Shown here: positions 22,215 to 33,562 of the stretch, piece after piece | Layout of the letters: every line of letters begins with the position of its first letter | Position numbering within the stretch: the stretch's first letter is position 1 | Assembly: GCA_027475525.1 (NCBI GenBank) | Contig: JAMWFC010000101.1 | Location: 257,101-321,100, forward strand | Length of the DNA stretch: 64,000 nucleotides | Direction of reading: 5' to 3' | Source of the DNA: Macrolepiota albuminosa | Lineage: Eukaryota; Basidiomycota; Agaricomycetes; Agaricales; Agaricaceae | Translations under genes and position numbers: made by a program | The notes under the pieces: generated by a model | Databases searched by the model: none | Told to the model about the DNA's origin: nothing | What the model saw: the letters and a program-made list of their open reading frames with translations, nothing else

Positions 22215-23762
22215 ATGTCCCCATCCACTCGTTTTTCTGCCCTTCTTGTTCTCGTCACCTCTATCTCTGCCGTCAATGCTCAGGCTAACCCTCCTATGAG
22301 CACTTTCCCCCCTACTCCTCTCGCGAACAAACACTTCTCTTACCCTACTGGAATCGTAAGACCACAACATCTAATCTTTTACTAACTCATCGATCTGATA
22401 TTATGATTACAGCCCTACAAAGTCGACACTGACCAGGGTCTTATCCGTGGCTTCCAGCATGGCTACAATCTTTGCAACTCGACTACAGAGAACCAGCAGT
22501 CACTGTGCCAAACCTCGTTCCTCAACTCCATTGATGGTGTGTCGTCTGTCACATCTCGTTTCACTTACCATTTGGGGCTTATTGGAATAATCCATTAGAC
22601 TTCTGTCTTTGGGCACCTGACCCCGTTAATTCAACTGTCGCTGACAAGGAAGGAGAAATGGTTGCATGGTGCACGAAGCCTGGACGTGGCACTCGTTTGA
22701 TTCCTGCTGGTGCCCTCCAGGGCGTCCAGTTCATGCGCACCCCTGACTACGTTCAGGTCGTCGGCTTCATCGATCAGACCCAGATCAACATTGCATTCGG
22801 TGACTACGGTGGGGAGCTTGATCCTCATGGTGCAGATCTTGTGAGTCTTCTGACTTCTCTACTTCGTAATGCGGCTTCTTTTCATTAACTTTGATTATTC
22901 TTTCCCAATGTCATGTTTCTTGGTTATCCAATCCCGTTCTGTCACCCTTTTCCTGCATTCACTCTTTATTCAATTCGTCTTTTTGTATTGTTGTGAACCC
23001 GACTGGTTCCGGCGATATTATTCCGATCACTGCCCCTGTCGCAACCATTTGATGTGTGTAACGGCTGCTGACATTTTTTCCCTGATAGCGTGGCAACCCT
23101 ATGGGTGGTATCATGTTCTCCAATGCCTGGTCCAACGGCAACAACAACTCGTACAAGCAGGTCATTGAATGGCACAAGTGCGTACCCTACCTGTCTGCTG
23201 TACTTCATCCTAATCATAATTTATCAGTTTCATGGGTGGCAACGCGTTTTGTTTGAAGGCTTGCGACCCTGCAGGCCCTAACGCCGCACAATTCTGCCAA
23301 CACATCTTCGATCGTATCGGCTGTGCCTATAACGCACCCAACAACGCACAAAATGGTACCTTTGAGGCCTGCCTTGGTGACAACCAGGACTTCCCCGGCG
23401 TGTACACTGATGCCAACGGTGCCGTGCAGACATACACTCAGCCTCCTGAAGCCCTTGGTGCTATCACCACAATGCCTTACCAGCCCAAGGTTCCCGCCAG
23501 CTCCAGTTGCACTCCTTACCAGTCTGCTCAGCTTTACAGCTTGATCGCTACTGTCAGCGGCAACGCTCCTGTTGCAACTCCTACTCCGACTGTCAGCGGG
23601 GCCCCTGATCAGGCATCGGGTGCGAGCAAGGCCCCTGTATCGTCTAGCAAGACCGCTAGTGCTGCCACTGCCAGCACAACCGAAAACAGTGCGTCGACCA
23701 TTGCGGTATCCAGCATTGTTGGTCTCGTCGGTGTTGTCTTCTCCGCGATCTTCTTCTCATAG
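22215..23762 (+). CDS. MAG-like secreted glycoprotein 3
   Basis: Third full MAG-family gene. Exons 22215-22355, 22413-22536, 22599-22840, 23089-23177, 23228-23762; 376 aa in frame. It has a signal peptide (about residues 1-23, ending SAVNAQA), a Cys-rich core (DFCLWAPDPVN, EGEMVAWCTKPGRGTR, DPHGADL, FCLKACDPAGPNAA), a Ser/Thr/Ala-rich tail and a hydrophobic C-terminus (IVGLVGVVFSAIFFS) fitting a GPI signal. Codon third positions are strongly C-rich compared with MAG genes 1 and 2, as in highly expressed fungal genes (inference). Intron 3 is 248 bp, whereas the same intron is 55-57 bp in the paralogues, so it probably took up an insertion. Function beyond secretion is unknown. Confidence 0.87.
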
Positions 23763-24187
23763 GTATGAGGATGGAGTAGTTTTCATGCATTATGATTGTA
23801 CATACACACTATCTTCATTTCTCATGGGCATTCGCATTTACTACACGCAGACTATTTCAATTTATGACCACTGTTCAGCAGACAGACACTTAGTGCACCG
23901 CTGGTAGCTCCGGATAGGAGGAAAATTACTTACTATTATACGGACCGCAGTTGATCTATTACACTTATACCACTTTTTTCTTATCGTTTCATCGGATATT
24001 AAGAATGGTACTTGAGCGACTGCTCACAGTTCCGATGCTACATGATTGGAGAAACTCGCTCTCACTTTCTCAATTTGTCAACGTTGACATCAATGCGACT
24101 TCTTGCAAATCTGTAATCGGTAATCGGAGCCGAGGTTGGCATGTTGTGTGGACCGCGGTGGTCCACGACTTTCTACGTGCAAGGACG

Positions 24188-25357
24188 ATGTCGAAGTACA
24201 GCACGGAATGGTTAAAAGTTTCTGAGCCTGTTACGCACGTTCTCCATGTCGAGCTCTCGCGGTACGTTTTCTACTGTGCCTACGTCAACTATTAACAGTT
24301 CAACAGAAACCCAGTCAACGCGTTTTCTTCCGAGTAAATGGTCATTCTCGCTTGGCAAGTATTAGCTTAATTGTTTTACACAGGTATTGGCGGGAGTACG
24401 GGAGATTTTTTGAGACATTGATGAGAGCACATGCAGCGGGGGAAGATATACGAGCCGTGGTCGTTTCATCAGCCGTTTCTAAGATCTTCACCGCAGGTCT
24501 AGATCGTCAGTTCGTTCTTTCTGATCCACGTAACTATATTCACCTATGTACAGTAAAATCTGCCGCTGGTCTCGCCTTCGTCGCTTCGGATACTGCACAC
24601 GACCGCGCACGCGCCTCCCTCGCTCTGCGCAACACCATCCTAGAGTTCCAAAATGCTATCGGAACTCCTGACCGGTGTCCGTTCCCTGTCATTGCAGCTG
24701 TTCACGGACCCGTCGTTGGCCTCGGCGTCGATATCATCGCAGCATGTGACGTGCGGTATGCTGCATCGAACACAACGTTCTCTATCAAGGTATCGAACAG
24801 ACCAGTTTGAATTTAGAAGGGGCTAACGCTGTCGCTGTCGTAGGAGGTGGATGTTGGCCTTGCCCCCGATGTTGGTACTCTTGCGCACTTACCGAAGGTC
24901 ATGGGGAACTTGTCGGCTGTCCGTGAACTGACATATACCGGTCGGTTCTTCTCCGCAGCGGAGGCCCATAGTTTTGGTCTCGTCTCGAAGGTAGTAGAAG
25001 GTGGCCGCGACGGGGTTGTTGCAGCGGCACTGGAGCTTGCAAAGGTTATAGCCACGAAGAGTCCTGTAGCAGTGACGGGCGCAAAGCACTTGATAAACCA
25101 TGCACGAGACCACAGGTATGTTTCGTCTACATTTGCCTCGTTTGTAGGTATGAATTCAGCGTTATAGTGTGGAGGAGAACCTTTCTTACACTGCCACTTG
25201 GAATGCAGCAGCATTGATGACAACGGTACGTATGCATTCTACTTGTTCGTACTTGAACCTGATTTATTATAATCAGGATATTTCAGAAAATGTTCAGGCT
25301 ATTACAGCTAAGCATCAGCCAAAGTTTACACCTTTGGGTGTTCCATCGAAGCTGTAG
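24188..25357 (+). CDS. peroxisomal delta3,5-delta2,4-dienoyl-CoA isomerase-like protein
   Basis: Crotonase-fold enzyme expected to isomerise dienoyl-CoA esters in beta-oxidation of unsaturated fatty acids. Exons 24188-24261, 24307-24333, 24384-24505, 24554-24789, 24844-25115, 25168-25225, 25277-25357; 289 aa in frame. It has FTAGLDL (oxyanion-hole region), HGPVVGLGVDIIAACDVRYA (second oxyanion Gly), and EVDVGLAPDVGTLAHLPKV, which keeps both acidic residues (Glu and Asp) used by mammalian dienoyl-CoA isomerase (ECH1) rather than the pattern of plain hydratases. It ends in SKL, a canonical PTS1 signal, so the peroxisome is the likely site. The start codon gives MSKYSTEWLKV, the usual N-terminal distance to the fold. 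Confidence 0.9.
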
Positions 25358-25412
25358 TCCTCATGTGTACGATTGTTCATAGAGTTGAAAATATTAGGTT
25401 GAAAACCTGCTG

Positions 25413-25566
25413 CTTATTATGAAAAACCCCCTCAGCCATTATCTGCCCCAAGGTATCATTCTTAACATTTCAACAGTGCATTCCCAAATCTTATTATGAA
25501 AAACCCCCTCAGCCATTATCTGCCCCAAGGTATCATTCTTAACATTTCAACAGTGCATTCCCAAAT
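25413..25566. repeat. perfect tandem duplication, period 77 bp (C)
   Basis: Units 25413-25489 and 25490-25566 are identical. Intergenic, about 55 bp after the isomerase stop codon. Confidence 0.95.
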
Positions 25567-25941
25567 GATGTTCCTTTGGTGCTCGTAATTGGGTACCGCA
25601 TGGCTAGCCGGATCGATGTCAATATCCGTCATTCCCAAGTGAATCCACATTGGCCGCATACGATCCCATTGGCAGCGTGGTGCATCTCAATTCAGTGAAA
25701 ACTATCGTTCCACATCTCCTGAGGACATCACCTTTCTGGGGACGATTGATATGACACGAGCAAGGTAATATGCCCAGCTGACTTGGTATATCCTTTGATG
25801 AGATCACAGGTAGTCGTACAGCATTCAAGGCGTAATACGCCTGAAATTACGGTGGATCGCAGATAAGGGAGGAAGTGGAGGTCGACGTGATGTGAGCATA
25901 ACAAACCAGGTGTGTCATCCTTATCCAGCACGAACCTGGAT

Positions 25942-26095
25942 TAGTAAGGGACGAGGCTATCACTTGTAATACAGCTGCATGAATTACGCAGCGGATCTGA
26001 CCAGTTCACTACCATTAATAGTAAGGGACGAGGCTATCACTTGTAATACAGCTGCATGAATTACGCAGCGGATCTGACCAGTTCACTACCATTAA
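25942..26095. repeat. perfect tandem duplication, period 77 bp (D)
   Basis: Units 25942-26018 and 26019-26095 are identical, with no other repeat structure around them. Intergenic. Confidence 0.95.
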
Positions 26096-26159
26096 TCGTG
26101 GATGGTTTATCTTTTCCAAACGGGAAATGTGCAAGGGAACACGAAGCAATGGTTGCAAT

Positions 26160-26509
26160 TCAATAATGTCTCTTGATGTCTATCCACCTACCTTTGAACA
26201 TTGAAGATAGCGAGACCCTGACTCCGTGATAATCCCTAACAATTATATCATGGAAGTCGGCGATACGGAGGTCCTTGACCCAGTACACAAATGTGTGATC
26301 AACAGAAAGGGCGTTGAGAAGTCGCCGACATTCTGGACATTTTGTTGAGTTCCGGTCATTTTGGGCCATACAAAGACTATCGAGGAAGTCTTCATGCAGG
26401 GTGTTACAGCACGTATCGCCATAGCGGATAAGTGGTCAATTATAGAACCGAAGGCACATTGTGGAAGCTTGTACGAAACCATAAATGCACAATTACGGCA
26501 ATCCATCAT
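26160..26509 (-). pseudogene. possible Cys/His-rich zinc-finger exon or relic
   Basis: A minus-strand frame near 26160-26420 reads TCCNTLHEDFLDSLC, then STKCPECRRLLNALS and a hydrophilic tail. The C-C-H-C...CPxC spacing resembles the second half of a RING-type finger. A first Cys pair (MMDCRNCAF) lies upstream in another frame (26509). I could not join the two by a good intron, so this may be a broken gene or a terminal part of a gene I cannot assemble. Function not assigned. Confidence 0.3.
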
Positions 26510-26759
26510 CGTACGCTCTTAGTTCACCAGATACGAGACCCTTTCAGCAAAGAAAAATTCAGTGATACAAAAAGATGTAAATGAAGGGCTTGTATGTGGT
26601 TACGGGCAGCTGGTATGTACATTGAGTGTAAGTGAGTAACAAAAGACAAGAGAGTTCTGGGGATGATATGATAAGCTTGAGTATGCCTTACCGTAGCAAT
26701 CATGCATAACCGATCCACCAGTTATTTTGCGGTAAGTATGTATTTGCACAACCACCAAC

Positions 26760-27990
26760 TTACCTATCAAATTTCATCATCAATACACCCATGTTCATCA
26801 AGCCTTTGAGGCGACGAGAGGGAAGGGATGCAAATGCTTCACTGCCACCACCCACATTCAAGGTCACGTTTACGCTCACTAGATTTGAAAAGACATTGGG
26901 CCTCGTCAGAGCTCGATCAAACGCAGGCCAAAAGTCATAGCAATCGACAGAATTTACATCCCTTGATGTGATTGCAAATTTCCAGACACCATAGAAATCA
27001 ATATAAATATTGAGATGCATCAGCATACTTGTATTCTCGGTTTTGGATAGAGCATGTACGAGGTGAGGCAGGGGATCGTTGGTATGTCCTCGTGAGAACT
27101 TTGTTCTCACTGAGAACGACAGAAGAGAAGGCAGCATATCGAATGATGGAAGAAAGTCATAAATTGGCGCTTGAGAGTAGTGAGAGGCGACTGGTAAACT
27201 TATGGGCGCGGAACATACCGGCCTTGGCATCACCCAGGCCTGTTAATACGATCTCTTGAAGGGACTTCCCAGCGACTTCAAAGATTGATTGTCCAGGATT
27301 TTCTGAGAGTTCAAGATATTTAAGACGTGTCAAGAACAAGCGGGCATCCTCGTGTGTCAAGATGGTGTACAGTCTCTCCCAGCATTGGGGCGAGTTATGG
27401 ATTTTTAGAGACTCCAGATATCCAGGTTGCATTGCCACTTCGAAAGGTGAAGGTCGACTCAAAGGCCGAAGAGAGTTAGTGAATTGGGGCTTGCAGTTAT
27501 CTAGGATGAGACCTTTTAATATGACGTTACGACCAAGCAGTTGTTCCATATGTATATTTTCGACGTAACTCAAAGTCAAGGTCGAAGATGAAAGATTGCT
27601 GATTGAGAGTCGAAATTCAGAGGGAAGGTTATTCCACGATAGAAAATGTTCATCGCGGAGGGCAAATGAATGTAGATTATGCAACATCTGGAGAAGAGGT
27701 GCCAGTGTATGTTCTACTGTGACCCATCGACGGGAACGATACTCGTCATGAGGTCTGGATATGACTTCCAGTTTACGAATGTAGCTCGCCAAAGAAAGGT
27801 TGCCTGCAACTACGCTGTGAAGTCGACGACAACTAGCTGGATCGGCGAGGGAAATATCGGCGAAAAGGTATTTCCGGCAGTAGGAAAGAAAGGGAGGCGA
27901 AACTAAAGAACAGTTGTGTAAGCTGAGAACATCAAGAGAGAGACGATCCAGAATGTTGTAGATAACTTCTAGGGGTATGGAAAGCGACAT
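26760..27990 (-). CDS. F-box/LRR-like protein
   Basis: Probable substrate adaptor of an SCF ubiquitin ligase. Exons 27990-27219 and 27169-26760; 393 aa in frame. The N-terminal F-box (IPLEVIYNILDRLS, residues 5-18, then HNCSLVSPPFLSYCR) is followed by irregular leucine-rich segments such as LLQMLHNLHSFALRD and LTRLKYLELSENPGQS. It belongs to the large, fast-changing F-box families of Agaricomycetes, so the target cannot be guessed. The stop at 26760 overlaps a good donor (GTAAGT), so a further 3' exon is possible, but I could not find a convincing one. Confidence 0.8.
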
Positions 27991-28928
27991 ACTCGCGATG
28001 GAAGTGAAGGACCAAATTGAGAAAGCTTCCTTAAGAGGAACGCAGAGTCATTGCCTCTCGCGGGCCGGAGTTCGCCGATCTGAAATGGGAGCCTCTTTCA
28101 AGTTTTACTTGAGATACTTGACATGTACACTCGATTCGTTCGCTCTCTGACACGATAAGTTGGTAGTTCAAGCGTGAAGTCTTCTGACCCAAACACATTG
28201 CTTGGATGGAGGCTGAATTGAGAAGTATCAGTTGCTCTTTCGCACCGCGGTTGTTCCATTGTATCCTATAGTTTCACAATCTTTCAGAATTTCAAACAGG
28301 AGAATCAATTACATCTCGGGAAATCGACATATCGAACTTGCGAAACAGGTCATTTGAGATTAGCCGGAATCCCCTTCGACTTGGGAACTGTCATCCTCTA
28401 CAAGTCCATCTTCCCAATCACTTCCTTTTGTCCGAGATGACAACAGGCCCTTCATCCCAAGATAGGATTGACATTGGCTTGGGATGAAGAAAGTCTAGAA
28501 ATGAACGTCTGTGGTGTCCAAGTCCCTACGATTCTCCATCGGACCTGCGAAACGTTCCGATTGCGTTATTGTTCCGCTGTTTTGTCAGCATTGTCAGTCC
28601 TTAGTCAGCAGTCTAGTCAGCCTGCGAACTCGGATGACTCATTATGGCCATTATGATAGGAATTGGCTTGACTATGTCGGTGATTTTACAGAAGTGTGGC
28701 CTTGTCACGGAGAAGCATCGTCTGCGAAGTGTTGATACCTTTGTAATCGTTACCATTTGATTCGACGGGTAAGTAGGTCCAAATTTTACGTAATATTCGG
28801 CGGGATCCCTTTGATGCTTATCTCAATCGTTTGACATAGTCTTTTATCCACAATATATAAGATCGAGGTCCGGACGGATTGTAACCAAATTAAACCAACG
28901 TCTCGAATCTCAAATCCCAGATCCAGTG
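27991..28928. other. intergenic between divergent F-box and GST genes
   Basis: About 940 bp with no gene supported. Contains a short run of GTCAG repeats near 28,585-28,620 and the GST TATA box. Confidence 0.5.
28854..28860 (+). promoter_or_regulatory. TATA box of the GST gene
   Basis: TATATAA 69-75 bp upstream of the start codon at 28929. Confidence 0.6.
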
Positions 28929-29780
28929 ATGGTCCTCAAGCTTTACGGTTCACCACGTTCAACCTGCACTCAGCGCGTCGCGACTGTTCTGCTTGAGAAG
29001 CAAGTCCCTTTCGAATTAATTGCCGTTGATCTCGCGCAAGGTGAACACAAGTCTCCTGGATACCTTGAAAAGCAACCATTTGGACAGATTCCCTACATTG
29101 TAAGTCGCTCATGAATACATTTATTCGCAGTCTAAATATGAAACTAGGACGACGATGGATTCATTCTTTACGAAAGCCGTGCCATCTGTCGCTATGTCGC
29201 TACCAAGTATGCGGACCAGGGAACAAAGCTGATCCCCACGGATCTCGAAAAGTACGCTCTCTTCGAACAAGCCGCTTCGAACGAGCAATCCAATTTTGAC
29301 CCGTCTGCATCGGCTGCCGTATTTGAGAATGTTTTCAAGAAGTGAGTTCAAGTCGTACCATCATTGAGTTATAAATCGCTGATGATGATTAGATTTCATG
29401 GATTAACTCCAGATCCCACTGCTTTCGAGGCACACATCAGAAAACTGGACGCTAAGTTGGAAGTGTATAATAAAATTTTAAGCAAACAGAAGTACGTCGC
29501 TGGTGATGTAAGTGTATACCGTTTACCTTGTACTCCGGCTGACTCGCCCGCCTTTCGACTTAGGAGTTGACTCTCGCCGATCTCTTCCATATTCCCTATG
29601 GTGCTATGCTTGCAGTAGCTGGTAGCAATATCATGGAGACCAAGCCAAACGTCGCAAGGTATATCTACCCAAAACGTCTTGTCACTCGTGCTCAGTAATT
29701 TGTTTCATAGGTGGTTCAAGGAGATAACGTCCCGAAAATCCTGGGTATCTGTCGTGTCGGGGGTCACGAGTTCAGCATAG
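28929..29780 (+). CDS. glutathione S-transferase, phi-like
   Basis: Cytosolic enzyme that conjugates glutathione to electrophiles. Exons 28929-29099, 29148-29341, 29393-29507, 29564-29658, 29711-29780; 214 aa in frame, a typical GST length. The thioredoxin-fold N-terminal domain begins MVLKLYGSPRSTCTQRVATV; the Ser/Cys in this loop is the expected active-site region of phi-type enzymes. PFGQIPYI carries the cis-Pro, and FILYESRAICRYVA carries the Glu-Ser that holds the glutathione gamma-Glu. The helical C-terminal domain includes YVAGDELTLADLFHIPYG. It is the last intact host gene before the transposon stack. The substrate is unknown. Confidence 0.92.
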
Positions 29781-30899
29781 AGCCTACTGTAAATCGATTC
29801 GTGAACAAAGTAGTCCCTCTTTTGGCTAGAAATGCGTGCGGCATCATGCTACTTGATTTTCAATGTGCAGTTTATATAGTGAGGAGGAGGAATCGGTTTT
29901 TATTTGTTTAGAGACCTATTTTTACGCGCGTGACCATACAGAGGGTTGTATGCTTGAGCTACCTGTGTCCTAGGTTCTACAGTGCAGTGAGGCAGTAGTA
30001 ATTACGGACACACCAAGTAAGTACTCTGGCCTGAAACCTTTTCAAGTGTGCTAGTTATGCCTCATAGCCATTTTACTACAATTTGATCTTTCCAGTATTC
30101 CTTCTCACTGTTAAACCCCTAACTCATCTGCCACTGACACACCTTCTCAAATTTCTCAACTCAGCTAGCTACACTCATGACTTGCCCTGAAGAGCTGAGG
30201 CTCTATGACTCTGACTTCTCCTAGTACCAGACAATTATTTTTGGAAGTGCTATTCCTCTTACTCTCCTTTCAGCAATGATTTGGATCAGCAGACCTGTGG
30301 GCCAGGATCTGTAGACTCTCAGCCAATTTCAATCAAATGGGCCATGCACTATTTCAGCAGCTTGGGCTATAACATTATTTGTCATCCTATTTTCCTCACC
30401 TACCTGTGCTATGGCCAGCTTGGTCTGCAAGTTACCTTTCTCAATTTTGCTGCACCAGGGAACCCTTCTCTTTTCTTGGTTGAACACAAGACTAGTAGTC
30501 ACATTGCTTTATTATATGCTGATTGGTCACTCACAGCCTCCTTAGTCAGCATGTGCAGATGGTAGCTGCCTGGTGGCATTGAAGAACCCACATGGTTTTC
30601 ACACAGACACACTCATGTTGGATGTCAGGGTTACACCATGCACTATAAGCAGCATGAGACCTGAAAGGGTTAATATAATAATCTCATTTACCTTATCCTG
30701 ACACAGACAGAACAGATATATAATGGAGTACTAGTTGCATAACCCTCAGTCAAGTATATGAGACTGAGGATGAGTAATATTCATACCAATAAATGATAGA
30801 CATTACTTATAATCCTACCATAGCTATACTTACTTGTGTGCTATAGGTCTTGACTTGTAACAACTCAGCCAGGAGTCAAACCTCCAACCTTGCACTTGA
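29781..30899. other. transition into CpG-poor repeat DNA
   Basis: No host gene. From about 30,010 CG dinucleotides almost vanish and the sequence takes on the character of the decayed Ty3 element further on. It may include degenerate gag or LTR sequence, which I could not prove. Confidence 0.4.
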
Positions 30900-31965
30900 A
30901 AAATCATATGAGGAGATTTTATGTTATCAACTATTAATGAGCAACTTCAGCTAAAGAAACAAGAGTTAAGCCAGGCTATACTGGTGTTACTGGCTGTACA
31001 GGGACTGAAATTTAAGGTAAATTTTGGAGTAACAGCCGAACTAGAGTATTAGCATATTTCAGGACCTTTTTACTTTGATGTAATGAATTTGCATGGTTAC
31101 AATATAATTCTGGGTACTCCCTGGATGTAAGGGCAACCTCTGGAGGCTATGGCTCAGTCACACAGCTGGCAGAGGAAGATCCAAAGAGAACAAGTCTAGA
31201 GATTTCTTATGCCAGGTTGGATGCTTCTGGGGCCTCTGAAGCATGGAAAACAGCTGTACAGTACAACAAAACCTTAAAAACTTGAAGATTGCCTAAATAA
31301 ACAACTGTACAAACAAGGCAGGAAAACTTTGGACTTTGGAAGTCAGAAAGGCAAACTCTGGCTTATATAAGCAGTCTGGAAGCAGTACTAAAAGGCCCAC
31401 ACTTGTCTGAATGATAGCTAAAGAACCAGAGCATCTCAACAGCTGAGATAGTATTAACAAATAGTGTTGGAAGAATAGAAACAGTAAAATAAAAGAATGA
31501 CAGAAGAAATAAGAGAATGAATGAAAGGAGAGTGAAGGGATAAGGAGTGAAAGAAGGAAGAGATGAGGAGTCCTCTGACACTGGATCTACTAGCATAAGG
31601 TGGCCATTGGACTCAATCCACTGCAAGTCATCATTGGAAGTAATTCCCCAGTACCAATGAAAAAAAGTGTTGGAGTATCCTGATGGTCATCTTGGGCTCT
31701 GGAAAAAGTAGAGAATAATCTAGAACAAGTGGAGGAAGAACTGTGTGAGCATGCCAAGCCTATCTGCAATTCCAGTTCCCATAATGTTTTTAAAGTAGCT
31801 AGGCAAACCTGGGAAACCTGTAAGGCTATGTAGTGTCATAGACTTAAGGACACACAATGCAAACACATGTAAGATGTCTTCACTATTATCAGATATAGAT
31901 AGCATATTGAGAAGAGCTGAAAATGCCAAGTATCAATCTATAATAGATAGTCAGAATGCATATGA
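30900..31965 (+). pseudogene. decayed Ty3 retrotransposon, protease and start of RT
   Basis: Plus-strand relic of a second, older Ty3 lineage. The protease end (FDVMNLHGYNIILGTPW) is interrupted at 31,125 by a solo LTR and resumes at 31,586 (HKVAIGLNP). The first RT motifs (LPDIDSILRR, then KYQSIIDSQNAYEQ) stop at 31,965 where the LINE is inserted. Several stops arise from CAG-to-TAG-like changes. The reading continues at 50,692 in the same element. Confidence 0.8.
31126..31580. mobile_element. solo LTR, 455 bp, copy 1
   Basis: Starts TGTAAGGG and ends CTCTGACA (TG...CA with TGTnA/TnACA ends). It is flanked by the 5-bp target duplication CTGGA at 31121-31125 and 31581-31585. Removing it rejoins the interrupted protease reading frame of the Ty3 relic. 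A second copy is at 62314-63090. Confidence 0.88.
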
Positions 31966-32133
31966 GAAAAACGCTCCTTGATCTCATACCACCACCATCT
32001 CTACTGGGGTCCTGGCAGTTGTGTGATTATAGTTAGCAACATCATCTTTTCTCTCAATTCAAGCTCCTCCCTCTTCTTCACGGTATATTCGCCTTGATTC
32101 CTACTACTGCCTCACTCCCCTGCACGATGTCCC

Positions 32134-32692
32134 TTGCATCGAGAACATCGTCCAGACTGCCCTCACAGGTCTGGCATAGGGACCCCAGAACACCCACACC
32201 CACTGCCAACTCATTCTGATATGAAATCCCTCCTAGCCGTCGATTCAGGCCTGATCAAATCGCTCCAGGACGCCCGCAAATGGCTTGAGACTAGGGGATG
32301 GATCCTAGCAGCTGAACCGTATAGCAGATCCAAGGTAGTCAATATATTGGCAACAGCAGCACTGGGCCAGAAGCAGACAGACTTGAGGAACGCCGCCCTG
32401 GCAGTAGCCTTTCTCATTGAAGTGGATGTCTCTGACCAGGTCTCTTCTTCACTAGCTGATGCAGTAGCCTCGAAGACACTCGGCTCCCTTGAGGGCCTTG
32501 TCAGGAAACTTAGCTCCTCGGTGGATTTCCTAGCAGCCAACAACTTGAGATGCGCTGAAACCACGCTGGCTCTCCAAGCGACTTCGGACTCACTCACCAA
32601 GGTCTCATCCTCACTTGGCAAGCTGGCAGCCAAAGGTAACAGCTCTGCTAACCAGCCTACCAACCTGAGCTCCTGGGCTTCGGTCGCGCGAG
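32134..32692 (+). pseudogene. LINE ORF1, 5' part
   Basis: N-terminal part of the LINE's nucleic-acid-binding ORF1, read through to TNLSSWASVAR, where the young Ty3 element enters. The likely start near 32127 needs a frame change near 32,215. Helical segments (GLIKSLQDARKWLE) are visible. Continues at 43,931. Confidence 0.65.
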
Positions 32693-33433
32693 TGTCAGGT
32701 TCCGCTGAGTCGGGGGCCTTCCGGGAAAGCAACGCCCTTACGATGCGGACTTGACCTACGAATACTCGGGTGTCTGGAGCTCCGGGGCTAGGACTCCGGG
32801 GTTCAAGACGAGGACAGGGGTAATCCCGGGAGAGGGGACTAGAGTCCGGGAGTTTTGGGTTGGGGGTGGCTGAGAGTTAGAGGGGGTCGAGTCGTGAACC
32901 GGAGGTTCTAAGACGAGACCAAGTTAGTAAATCAAGAGTCGCGAAGTGCGTACCAAAACTTAGAGCACGCGAATACTTAGGCGTGCCAGTCGAAGCGTAC
33001 CAATCAAGGCGTACCAGTCAAGCAAGGGCACGCAATATCCAAGTAAGCAAAGTATGTAATATCAAGACTAGCGAATACAACAGGGAACTATGCTATAAGT
33101 ACTACGGGACCGGGTCTCAGGGTTCCGGGATGTTTGGGATGGGTTCTGGGGGTCATTGAGTAGCGGCAGAGGCTGCATACCGGGATCGCGCGTGTGGGGC
33201 GCACGATCAATTGGCACGGATGGAGCTGTAATGCGTGATGCGCGATGTCCGGGGCGAGTCGCGTGATCCGATCGTTGATCAGGGCTGGGGACGGCTGATG
33301 GCGGTCCTTGATGCGCGTGATGGCGGTGTCAGCGGTCGTGATGGTGGGGCGTGTCCTGTGGGGTCGGAGGGAGGGTCCCGGATGGTGTTCCGGAGGTGTT
33401 CCGGGGTGGGCCCGGAGGGAAGGGGTCATGACA
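32693..33433 (-). repeat. Ty3 LTR (3' LTR in element sense), 741 bp
   Basis: Begins TGTCAGG and ends TCATGACA. 726 of 741 positions match the other LTR by my count. All 15 differences are transitions and most turn CG into TG or CA. Confidence 0.95.
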
Positions 33434-33450
33434 TCACCCCCCCTTCAGCG
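33434..33450 (-). promoter_or_regulatory. polypurine tract next to the 3' LTR
   Basis: On the minus strand a GAAGGGGGGGTGA run lies directly before the LTR, the expected primer site for plus-strand DNA synthesis. Confidence 0.6.
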
Positions 33451-33562
33451 CCAAGACCCTCCGAGGCGCGCGTAGCCGGGGGTTCAGACCGGGGTCCAAT
33501 TGTGGGATCCGGCACCTGACTTGCCACGTATCGAAAAAAATTTTTTACCATCAAACTCAACC

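Larger units (their letters stand above)
25358..26159. other. intergenic with two 77-bp duplications
   Basis: No gene seen. Contains the perfect duplications at 25413 and 25942. Terminator region of the isomerase gene. Confidence 0.5.

Noticed and set aside
33088..33429. 113-codon minus-strand frame in the LTR (and its twin at 43580-43939)
   Set aside because: It lies in both LTRs and is only a GC-rich shadow. Composition and position fit LTR sequence, not a gene.
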